From Anaeromyces robustus (lineage: Eukaryota > Neocallimastigomycota > Neocallimastigomycetes > Neocallimastigales > Neocallimastigaceae): a DNA stretch of 60,000 bases. The notes beneath the pieces were generated by a model. It searched no databases. It saw only the letters and a program-made list of their open reading frames with translations, and had not been told where the DNA came from. Within the stretch, counting starts at the first letter, position 1; every line of letters begins with the position of its first letter. This document shows, piece after piece, positions 50,708 to 60,000 of this stretch. The DNA is taken from contig MCFG01000007.1 in the NCBI GenBank assembly GCA_002104895.1, positions 177,501 through 237,500 on the forward strand, in the 5' to 3' direction. Both the position numbers and the translations under genes were made by a program.

Positions 50708-53424
50708 CTATTTAGATTTACAGTAGGATTGAATACCACACCATTCTTCTTTATCAAAATCATAACCCCATTTTCCAAGATCATCGGTTTCATATACATA
50801 GCAATTTTTACAACATTTATATCCATATTCTTCGGACCAACATTCTTCATCATCAGTATATTCTGTGTATGGGGTTATACCACACCATTCTCCTTTTTCA
50901 AAATCGTAACCCCAATCTCCTTCTTCATCAGTATCATAAACTAATTTACTATTTTCTTCATTACAACATGGATATCCGTATTGTTCAACCCAACATTTGT
51001 ATTTTTGAGAAGTAGTATCTTTATCTTTTGGAGGGGTATTTGGAGCATCACCTTGACCACCTGGACCACCTGGGAAACCACCTTGACCACCTTGACCTCC
51101 TGGTGGACCAAAGGTTTCTTCTTCACCAGAAATATCTAATTCTTCATCAATAGAGTATTCATAATTTTCATCTAAATATTTTTCATCACATTCCATATCA
51201 TAAGTTTTACAAATATATCTATATTTAGAAAGAATCCAATGTTTTAAACCATAAGCTTTACTATTTTGAGCACTTCTAATCATTGTATATTCACAATTAG
51301 CATCCCATTGAGCTAAAGAATAATCATTAGCACTTTCATTAAGTTTACCTGGATATTTACCATTTTCATCTGGTGTTTTATCTAATTCAACATATGGTCT
51401 AATAAATTCTTTTAATTCATCAATATGAGGGAAAAGTGTAGCAGGGTTAAAAACATCTGTAACAAATTTTTTAACAATATTATCAAAACGTGTAGAATTA
51501 TTTAAAATTAAAATATCAATAAGATGACGTTGTTTAGTCCATTCCTCAAATGAATATGATGGATAATCAGTATTCTTTTTAGTACTTTGTTGTTGACCAA
51601 ATCCAAAACCACCAGCACCCATAGAAACATCTTGACCAATTTCTCCATCAAAATCATATAATAAAAATTTCCATTTATCATCTTTTGGTTTATACATATA
51701 GAAGTTATGACCAAAGTTAAGATAGTGATCCCAAGAACCAGCTAAATATTCATAAGCAATTTCAGTTAAAAATTGATCTACATCGAAAATATCTTCAATA
51801 TCTTCAGCAGATTGAGCAGCATCTAAAGCAGTTAATAATTCAACCCATTCAGAATTATCAGTAACATCTTCATTTTCATTAACACAACCAGTAGAAGAAG
51901 TTTTAACAGTTAAATTATTATTCATATTTTTACATTGATAGAGTGTAGTAGAATCTTTATCACCATATTCAAATTCAACCCATGATAATTTAATAGAATC
52001 TAATAAAATATAGAAACCCATATATTCATCATTAACATAAAGTTGAGCATAATTAGCAGAAATAGAAGGAAGACCTAAACGATTATGCATATCACAAACT
52101 AATTTTGATCTTAAGAAAGTAGCTTCACGAGCATCAGGACGAAGTCTAAATTGAGTACGTCCATATAAATCTTTTTTACCTCTAACCTTTAAATTATAAC
52201 CTTGTTTACCAAAACTACGAGAAGAACTACCACCTAAAGAAAGAGTTACCTTGTCAAATGATTTTTCATCTCTATTTAAAAATAATAATATATAATATTA
52301 TATTTTATAAGAATGATATTTTTTGTTATTTATATTATTATAATTTTTTTCTTTTATTTATTTATCTATCTAATAATTATTAATTCTTTTATATATATTA
52401 TTGTTTTTATTATTTCTTAATCTATAATAAAAATAAATTTTTCATTTTTTTTATAAAAAAAATCTATAATAAAAATTAAATAATCATTTAATAATCATTA
52501 TTACATACCCATTAAGTTCAACAACCATGGTAGCATTTTTAGTTTTAAATGAATCTTCATCAAATGGACTACCTCCAAAACCACCTAGGAAACCACCTTC
52601 TGTATCATTAAAATTTGGCATACCTTTACCATCACCACCTGGGAAACCACCTGGAAATCCTCCTTCAGTCATATTAAAGTCTGGCATACCTTGTAAACCA
52701 CCTGGAAATCCTCCTTCAGTCATATTAAAGTTTGGCATACCTGGAAATCCTCCTTCAGTTATATTAAAGTTTGGCATACCACCTTTACCACCTTTATCAC
52801 CTTTACCACCTTTACCACCTCCAAAACCATGAGAATTAGCATCTTCTTTTAATTGTTTAAATTCTTCAGGTGGTAAATTAATACGAAATATAGCAACTTC
52901 TTTATCTGTTAATTCAAAAAGTTCTGCACGTTTTTTGGCGTTACCAATAAAATTGCTTGCAGCTGAAACATAGCAAACTAAATAAATAAATTATAATAAA
53001 AATAAATATTATATTAATAAATAAATAAAAACATATATTTATATGTTATTAATTAAAGTTAATTAATATAATTTAAGATGATGATTATTGTAAAGAAATG
53101 TTTGTTTTTTTTTTTTGTTTTTTTTTTGAAACATATTATTATGATTTATGTATTATTATTCATAAATTTTATTATATATTTAATATATATTAATTTATTA
53201 TGTGTTTATTATTTAATTTTTTTAAACAAAATTATTAATATATTTGTGACTTTTTTTTTTTTTTTTTTTTTTTTTTGTAATTATTATTTATTGTATATAT
53301 TTTTTTATCTTTTATTATTATAATTTTTATATATGAATAAATATATCTAATTTATTATTATTTTTATATATAAAAAGATATATTATTTACCAAATAATAA
53401 TAATGCAATTATTTTTTTTAACAT
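50708..53424 (-). CDS. CotH-family protein with two fungal dockerins, paralog 2
   Basis: Three exons: 53424-53391, 52977-52509 and 52271-50708; 688 residues. Exon 1 encodes the signal peptide core (MLKKIIALLLF), joined phase 1 to VCYVSAASNF. The CotH domain shows RAELFELTDKEVAIFRI, SLGGSSSRSFGKQGYN, GFYILLDSIKLSWVEFEYGD and LLYDFDGEIGQ. It differs from paralog 1 by a Gly-rich insert of about 75 residues in the N-terminal part (about 65-140), made of GGK(G/D) runs and four MPxFNxTEGGFPG-type repeats, each offering an NxT/S glycosylation site. A short collagen-like Gly-Gln-Gly linker precedes two dockerins (about 600-643 and 645-686; GDWGYDFEKGEWCG and GKWGYDFDKEEWCG). Likely a secreted cellulosome component. 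Exon order, phases and dockerin pair match paralog 1, so the two arose by duplication, now separated by about 16 kb. Confidence 0.93.
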
Positions 53425-56400
53425 TTTGGTAAATTTGTTTTCTTAATTTTTATTTTATTTTAATTATATGTTATTATATACTATTATTTTTTTCTAATAT
53501 GTTCTAAATAATTATATATATAATAACAAATTAGTAACAATTATGCTTTGATATTTATAAATTATTAATGTTCTTTTTATTATTATTCCGTAAAAGAAAT
53601 AAAAGTTGTTGAGATATTTTATTTACAGGGTTTTTTATATTAATTATTTACAAAGAGAGATGAATAAATATTTATTTATTCTTAATTGTTTTATGAAATG
53701 AAAGAACTGAAAAAAAAAAAAAAAAAAAAAAAGTATGTTAAATATATTAATTATAATATATATATTATAGCTTAGCCAATAAAATTTATTAATATAATTA
53801 AAGCACGTTATTTAATAAAGTTTTATCTTTTTTTTTTTAAATTTTGGTATTTTTTTTTATTATTAAATTTTTCTATTATATATTTTATTATTAATTATAA
53901 TTTATTTGATAATAATACTATTCTTTTTTTTTTTTTATTTATTTATAAATCTATTTTTTATTGGATAAAATTCACTAATCTTGGTTTACTTCTTGGCCAT
54001 AATAAAAAATTAATATAAAATAATGATAATAAAGAATTTTTTTTAATATTATTTTATTTTTATTTTTTTATTATATTTTAATTAATTATCAATTATTATT
54101 TTATTAATTTTATTAATAGAAGATAATTTTCATATTTATATTTATTATAAATTAAAATTATAACCGTATACCGTATATTATAATAAATATAAATAAATAA
54201 GTAAGTAAATAAATGAATAAATAAATAAATAAATAAATAATTTGTAATAATAATAGAAAAATAAAAAAAATTAATTATTATGGAAATGATTCTAATAAAT
54301 TAAATTTTTAATTTATTAATGGGTTATAATAATAAATTAATATTTTAATAATATAATAATTCAAACAAACCAATATTGTTAAAATAATTAAATAATATTT
54401 TTTATAGATTTTTATAGAAAAGCTTATAAAAAATTATAATTTAGTTATTTTTTTATGCAATTTATAATTAAAAAAAAATTATAATAAATTTTGTTATATC
54501 ACATTTTATTTCTTATTTTATTTTAATCATTTTTATTTTTTTAATTACATAATTCTTTACATTTTTTTTATATAATTTACTTTATTTTCTATATATTTTC
54601 AATAAAATCACCATCTGAATTGAAAATTTAATAATTTTTATAAGATAATAATGAATTAATAAGATTATTTACATTATATCATTTAATATTATATTATTTA
54701 GGTAATAAAATAGATTTTCATATTTGAATCATTAATTTTTTCTTTAATTTTATTAATATTATTTTTTTAAACTATCATTATAATAATTATTATATTATAA
54801 AAGATAATATTGATATAATTAATGGATTGCTTTTAAAAATACATTGTAGAATATATTTTTGACATAGCTTTTACTGATCCACTTTCTATACATATTTAGC
54901 CAAGATTAATATCCTTTTTTAAATTATTATAATGATATGTTGTTTTAATATGTTTTTGATATGACTTCTATACATTTTATTGATTAACCTTCAATACATC
55001 TTAGCCAAGATTGAAACTGAGAATAATAATAATTTTTTTTTACTCAATAAAATATCCAAGAAAATATCATAAAATATTCTTTATATATGAAAGAAAATAA
55101 TATTATTTGTATAATAAATAAAGTTCTTTAAATATCGTTGTTTTAAACAAATTATTTATTATTATAATATATAAAAAATATTATATTATAATATAAAAAT
55201 GTATATATATATATGAATAATAAATGTTTTAATTATGAAATAATATTAAAAATTTAATATAAAATTCTTGGTCTTTATTTAAAAATTTTTATTTATATAA
55301 TTTTTTTAAACCATTATTATATTTAATAATATATTATAGAAGATAATATTAATATAATTAATTGGTTGCTTTTAAAAATACATTATAGAATATATTTTTG
55401 ACATAGCTTTTACTGGATCCACTTTCTATACATATTTATTCAAGATTGTAACTAAGATTTCATACATATTAGCTAAGATTGCAATTGGAAATAATAATTT
55501 TTTTTTTACCCATAAAAGTTAATAAAATTATAATGATATCTTTTATTATAATATTTTTTTTGACATGGCTTCTATACATTTTATTGATTAAACTTTAATG
55601 TATATTAGCCAAGATTAAAAAATGAGAATAATAATAATAATTTTTTTTACCCAAAAAAGTATCCAATAAATTATCATAAAAAGTTCATAATATATGAAAG
55701 AAAATATTATTTCTATAATAAATAAAGTTTTTTAAATATCCTAAATTTTGACAAATTATTTATTACTATATTAAATTAAAAAATATTATTATAGAAAAAT
55801 ATATATATATATGAATAATAAATGCTTTAATTATGAAATAATATTAAAAATTTAATATATGATTCTTGGTTTTTATTAAAATATTTTTATTATTTAAAAC
55901 TAATAAGGAGAAAGAATAATTATGATAATTAGCATCATCATTATAATCATAATAATAATTATTATTATATTTTATGACATATTTTATGACATATATTTTA
56001 TTTTGTTGTTTTGATATTGTTTTAACATTATTTTTAACCCAATTTTTTTCATTCAATGGTCAAATTAATTTATTGTATATAAAACATATTTATCTGGTAC
56101 GTTAATAAATAATTTCCTTTTATGGTTAATATTTAATTAATAACCATAAAAATAATTAAGTACAAAGAATATTTATTTTTTTTTTTTAATACTCAACTGA
56201 ATATCATTGAAAATTTGACCCAAAATAAGAATCTTTCTTAACAAAAAATACATACATATCGTATCAATTAAAAGATTTTTTGTTTATACACTAAAGTTAT
56301 GAAAAAAAAAGACTACTTTTATATAAATAAAATTATATTAACAATTATGTTTAATTATTTAAAAAAAATTATATAATCAATATTTCAATGGTAAAAATTA

Positions 56401-56805
56401 ATAATATGATAAAAAAGAATTTAAAATAAATAAATAAATAATAATGAATAAATAATAATATATAAATAAAAAAATAGATAAATAAATAATAAATAAATAG
56501 ATAAATACATAATATAATATAAAAACTGATATTATTATTTAATTATAAAAAATTTATTATTATTATTATTATTAATTAATTAATTATTAAATTAATACAA
56601 GATATTATAAAATTTTAAAAAAAAAATAATAAAACATTTTTAACTATATATATTTTTATTTAATTCTATATTATTATTTAAATTTTTAGTATAAAATTAA
56701 ATATATACTATATAAAAAATAATTTTTTTTAAGTTATTAAAATGCATAATAGAATTTTTATTAGTTGGCAACATAAACTAAAAATATGCCAATTTTTCAT
56801 TTGAT
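53425..56805. other. Long gene-free region with a duplicated non-coding segment
   Basis: About 3.4 kb between the start of CotH paralog 2 and the 3' end of the chitin-binding gene. No coding frame is convincing. It holds poly-A (53711-53731), (AAAT)n near 54215-54240, the duplication listed separately and AAAT/AATA repeats at 56425-56510. Confidence 0.75.
54765..55890. repeat. Imperfect tandem duplication of a non-coding unit, about 540-600 bp
   Basis: Copy 1 runs about 54765-55290 and copy 2 about 55305-55890. Shared blocks include GACATAGCTTTTACTG (54861 and 55400) and ATGAATAATAAATG (55213 and 55811). Within each copy a shorter motif, TCTATACAT ... TTAGCCAAGATT, recurs. The changing offset (539 to 598) shows insertions since duplication. 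Possibly a decayed repeat element; no open frame. Confidence 0.8.
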
Positions 56806-59800
56806 TTACCAGCAATGACCATATCTGGATTGACATCCCTTATCACAGTAGGAACTACCTTTACCACACCATCCATATTTACTACAACATTGACCGGATG
56901 GACATTTGCCATAGTTTTTACCACATTTTCCTGTAGTAATTTTACCATTACAATCACCAAATTCAGATTGACAACCTTCACTAATTTTACAATGTTTATC
57001 AGTTTGTCCACACCAACCATATTTACTACAGCAGTATCCTTTTTTACAAATACCAATACCTTTACCACATTTTCCAGTACTAGTTGGTGTTGACTTTTTA
57101 GTACTAGTTTCTTTAGTAGAAGTTTTAGTTGTTTTAGTGGATTTAGTAGATTTAGTTGTAGTTTTTTTAGTTGTAGTTTTTTTAGTCGTAGTTTTTTTAG
57201 TTGTAGTTTTTTTAGTCGTAGTTTTTTTAGTGGTAGTTTTTTTAGTGGTAGTTTTACCCTTACATTCACCAAATTCTGATTGACAACCTTTACTAATTTG
57301 ACAGTATTCATCAGTTTTTCCACACCAACCATATTTACTACAACAGTATCCTTTTTTACAATTACCAATACCTTTACCACATTTTCCAGTATTAGTTTCT
57401 GTTGACTTTTTAGTAGTAGTAGTACTACTTTTTTTAGTAGTTTTAGTTGTTTTTGTTGTTTTAGTAGATTTAGTAGTTTTAGTAGTTTTACTAGTTTTAG
57501 TTGTAGTTATACCCTTACATTCACCAAATTCTGATTGACAACCTTCACTAATTTGACAATATTTATCAGTTGTTCCACACCAACCATATTTACTACAACA
57601 GTATCCCTTTTTACAACTACCAATACCTTCACCACATTTTCCACTATTTGTTGGAGTAGATATATTTGTAGTAGTAGTAGTAGTAGTGGTGGTGGTGGTG
57701 GTGGTTTCACCATTGGTTGTAGTAGTTGTAGTAGTTGTAGTAGTATTTGAAATAGAAGTAGTTGTAGTAGTAGTTGTGGTAGTAATTGGTTCTGTAGTAG
57801 TAGTAGTGGTAGTTGTAGTAGCAATGTAACATTCACCATAATCTGGTTCACATCCTTTATTGACATAACATTTACCATTTGGTGTACTATATGGAATATC
57901 AAGTACAACTCTTTCTGAAATATCTTCATATGATTGATCTAAATTATCTCCCTTTGGTGTACGATAGAAATCGGATGAATTCTTATTGTATGATTCAATC
58001 TTTGCTTTACCATTACTATCACTAGTGATTTTAACATCATCATAATTATTTGAAAGTAATTGCATGAAAGTATTAATATCATTTTCTTCAATAATTTCTC
58101 CTTTTGATTTAACTTCGGCATCAGCATTAGCTGAATCATTAAGATTAATAGTATAGATAGTAACACCATTACTCTTGAATTCATTAACTAATTCAATAGA
58201 TTTAGAAATGACTGTTCCAAAATCAGAATCATCTTTAGTAAGAATTGGATTACCTCCACTAACAATAACAACATTATCATGTTTTCCATTCTTTACATTT
58301 CCCCATCTATTTAAGAATCTTTGAGTACTTTCTAAAGCAGCAACAAAGTTAGAACCAGTAGATTCGGAATCAATTTCAAAAGTAGGAATATTACTACTAG
58401 CCATATTCTTTGCTTCTGTAGCACTATCAGCAAATAAAACATATGGAACTTGAACATCTGCTGGTAATTTACTTAATAAATCATTAATCATACTGTTTAA
58501 TTTTTCCATTTTACCATCTTTCATATTTGATGAATTTTCTAAAACAAGAAGAACGTTTTCAGTGACTGTAACATCTGATTTTTTAATAAGATCGAAACAG
58601 ACACCTTTACGACAACAGTAACCTTCAGGACATCTTTCACCATTACTACTACCACATTGTAATGTAATTTTACCAGTAGGAGTACTTGAGATAGTAGTAG
58701 TAGTTGTAGTAGTAGTGGTGGTAGTAATTGGTTCTGTAGTAGTAGTGGTAGTGGTGGTAGTAGCAGTGTAACATTCTCCATAATCTGGTTCACATCCTTT
58801 ATTAACATAGCATTTACCATTTGGTGTACTATATGGAATATCAAGAACTACTCTTTCTGAAATATCTTCATATGATTGATCTAAATTATCTCCCTTTGGT
58901 GTACGATAGAAATCGGATGAACTCTTATTATAAGATTCAATCTTTGCTTTACCATTACTATCACTAGTGATTTTAACATTATCGTAGTTGTTAGAAAGTA
59001 ATTGCATGAAAGTATTAATATCATTTTCTTCAATAATTTCTCCTTTTGATTTAATTCCAGCATCAGCATTTGCTGAATCATTAAGATTAATAGTATAGAT
59101 AGTAACACCATTACTCTTAAATTCATTAATTAATTCAATAGATTTGGAAATAACTGTTCCAAAATCAGAATCATCTTTAGTAAGAATTGGATTACCTCCA
59201 CTAACAATAACAACATTATCATGTTTTCCATTCTTTACATTTCCCCATCTATTTAAGAATCTTTGAGTACTTTCTAAAGCAGCAACAAAGTTAGAACAAG
59301 TAGATTCGGAATCAATTTCAAAAGTAGGAATATTACTACTAGCCATATTCTTTGCTTCTGTAGCACTATCAGCAAATAAAACATATGGAACTTGAACATC
59401 TGCTGGTAATTTACTCAATAAATCATTAATCATACTGTTTAATTTTTCCATTTTACCATCTTTCATATTTGATGAATTATCTAAAACAAGAAGAACGTTT
59501 TCAGTGACTGTAACATCTGATTTTTTAATAAGATCGAAACAGACACCTTTACGACAACAGTAACCTTCAGGACATCTTTCACCATTACTACTACCACATT
59601 GTAATGTAATTTTACCAGTAGGAGTACTTGAGATAGTAGTAGTAGTTGTAGTAGTAGTGGTGGTAGTAATTGGTTCTGTAGTAGTAGTGGTAGTGGTGGT
59701 AGTAGCAGTGTAACATTCTCCATAATTTGTTTCACATCCTTTATTAACATAGCATTTACCATTTGGTGTACTGTATGGAATATCAAGAACAACTCTTTCT

Positions 59801-60000
59801 GAAATATCTTCATATGATTGATCTAAATTATCTCCCTTTGGTGTACGATAGTAATCTGATGAATTCTTATTATAAGATTCAATCTTTGGTTTACCATTAC
59901 TATCACTAGTAATTTTAACATTATCGTAGTTGTTAGAAAGTAATTGCATGAAAGTATTAATATCATTTTCTTCAATAATTTCTCCTTTTGATTTAACTTC
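56806..60000 (-). CDS. Repeat protein with vWA-like domains nested in CBM18, then four CBM18 modules (5' end outside window)
   Basis: Open from the window edge to TAA at 56808-56806; at least 1064 residues, N-terminus not visible. The upper part (57800-60000) is tandem 942-bp units, each 314 residues. In each unit a half chitin-binding motif (CGSSNGERCPEGYCCRKGVC) is followed by about 240 residues resembling a von Willebrand A fold (VTENVLLVLDNSSNM, VPYVLFADS, HDNVVIVSGGNP, GVTIYTINL), then the other half (NGKCYVNKGCETNYGEC) and a Thr-rich linker. The MIDAS metal site is degenerate (DNSSN or ENSSN for DxSxS). The C-terminal part has four complete CBM18/hevein modules (CCSKYGWCG core) joined by Thr/Lys linkers made of TTKK-type repeats. 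Probably an extracellular or cell-wall protein binding chitin; function unknown. Thr-rich linkers are likely O-glycosylated. No dockerin and no membrane anchor at this end. Confidence 0.85.
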   Translation of the reverse strand, partial: EVKSKGEIIEENDINTFMQLLSNNYDNVKITSDSNGKPKIESYNKNSSDYYRTPKGDNLDQSYEDISERVVLDIPYSTPNGKCYVNKGCETNYGECYTATTTTTTTTTEPITTTTTTTTTTTISSTPTGKITLQCGSSNGERCPEGYCCRKGVCFDLIKKSDVTVTENVLLVLDNSSNMKDGKMEKLNSMINDLLSKLPADVQVPYVLFADSATEAKNMASSNIPTFEIDSESTCSNFVAALESTQRFLNRWGNVKNGKHDNVVIVSGGNPILTKDDSDFGTVISKSIELINEFKSNGVTIYTINLNDSANADAGIKSKGEIIEENDINTFMQLLSNNYDNVKITSDSNGKAKIESYNKSSSDFYRTPKGDNLDQSYEDISERVVLDIPYSTPNGKCYVNKGCEPDYGECYTATTTTTTTTTEPITTTTTTTTTTTISSTPTGKITLQCGSSNGERCPEGYCCRKGVCFDLIKKSDVTVTENVLLVLENSSNMKDGKMEKLNSMINDLLSKLPADVQVPYVLFADSATEAKNMASSNIPTFEIDSESTGSNFVAALESTQRFLNRWGNVKNGKHDNVVIVSGGNPILTKDDSDFGTVISKSIELVNEFKSNGVTIYTINLNDSANADAEVKSKGEIIEENDINTFMQLLSNNYDDVKITSDSNGKAKIESYNKNSSDFYRTPKGDNLDQSYEDISERVVLDIPYSTPNGKCYVNKGCEPDYGECYIATTTTTTTTTEPITTTTTTTTTSISNTTTTTTTTTTNGETTTTTTTTTTTTTNISTPTNSGKCGEGIGSCKKGYCCSKYGWCGTTDKYCQISEGCQSEFGECKGITTTKTSKTTKTTKSTKTTKTTKTTKKSSTTTTKKSTETNTGKCGKGIGNCKKGYCCSKYGWCGKTDEYCQISKGCQSEFGECKGKTTTKKTTTKKTTTKKTTTKKTTTKKTTTKKTTTKSTKSTKTTKTSTKETSTKKSTPTSTGKCGKGIGICKKGYCCSKYGWCGQTDKHCKISEGCQSEFGDCNGKITTGKCGKNYGKCPSGQCCSKYGWCGKGSSYCDKGCQSRYGHCW
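57800..60000 (-). repeat. Near-identical 942-bp coding tandem repeats
   Basis: The same sequence position (a Met codon in FMQLLSNNYD) recurs at 59949, 59007 and 58065, exactly 942 bp apart each time. Copies differ by scattered bases (for example TCSNF versus TGSNF, LDNSS versus LENSS). The array continues past the window edge. Confidence 0.93.

Noticed and set aside
52527-52832. Pro-rich plus-strand open frame
   Set aside because: Antisense shadow of the Gly-rich repeats of CotH paralog 2.
56815-57750. Thr/Phe/Ser-rich plus-strand open frames
   Set aside because: Antisense of Cys- and Thr-rich coding sequence of the CBM18 protein.
57800-60000. CRISPR array or transposon from regularly spaced repeats
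   Set aside because: The 942-bp units are coding and in frame, with no short repeats, spacers or transposase.
1-60000. tRNA or rRNA genes
   Set aside because: No cloverleaf with a GTTC-type arm nor any G+C-rich RNA island was recognised by eye; a tRNAscan run would settle it.

Overview
The window looks like nuclear DNA from an anaerobic gut fungus (Neocallimastigomycota); I cannot name the genus. Three things point there. Non-coding DNA is extremely AT-rich, full of homopolymers and ATT/TTTA microsatellites, while coding islands are richer in G+C. Two secreted CotH-family proteins end in paired Cys/Trp/Gly-rich fungal dockerin (CBM10-type) modules, a hallmark of the fungal cellulosome. Asn-homopolymer linkers occur next to plant-fibre and cell-wall binding modules (CBM1, CBM18). 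Gene models were built by hand: exon phases were matched across every intron, and every complete multi-exon model keeps one open frame.

Layout. 1-724 (+): 3' end of a GH10 xylanase with a CBM1. 2325-4511 (-): ADA2/ADGF-type adenosine deaminase, two exons. 7101-16474 (+): TopBP1/Dpb11/Rad4-like checkpoint scaffold with eight recognisable BRCT repeats in 28 exons; three of its introns are AT-AC introns with U12-type splice and branch motifs. 18918-22154 (+): glutamate-cysteine ligase catalytic subunit. 24366-30591 (-): class C-like seven-helix receptor with a bacterial-type sugar-binding ectodomain, 23 exons, eight of them only 15-26 nt. 32280-34807 (-) and 50708-53424 (-): paralogous CotH proteins with double dockerins. 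36968-39733 (+) and 40186-43610 (+): tandem paralogous fungal transcription factors; the second has a perfect Zn2Cys6 cluster and the first has lost it. 44201-46909 (-) and 47615-49165 (+): a divergent intronless pair, a PEP-utilising RPH/PEP-synthase-like enzyme and a 14-helix DHA2-type drug exporter, both bacterial in style. 56806-60000 (-): a large protein, open at the window edge, with near-identical 942-bp repeats in which a vWA-like domain sits inside a CBM18/hevein fold, followed by four ordinary CBM18 modules.

The xylanase, the CotH-dockerin proteins and the sugar-receptor-like GPCR fit a fibre-degrading, carbohydrate-sensing life. TopBP1 and GCL are housekeeping genes. The bacterial-style pair suggests horizontally acquired drug or antibiotic handling. 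The strongest candidates for undescribed biology are the three AT-AC introns in one fungal gene, the microexon-rich receptor and the nested CBM18-vWA repeats. No tRNA, rRNA, CRISPR array or intact transposase was seen.
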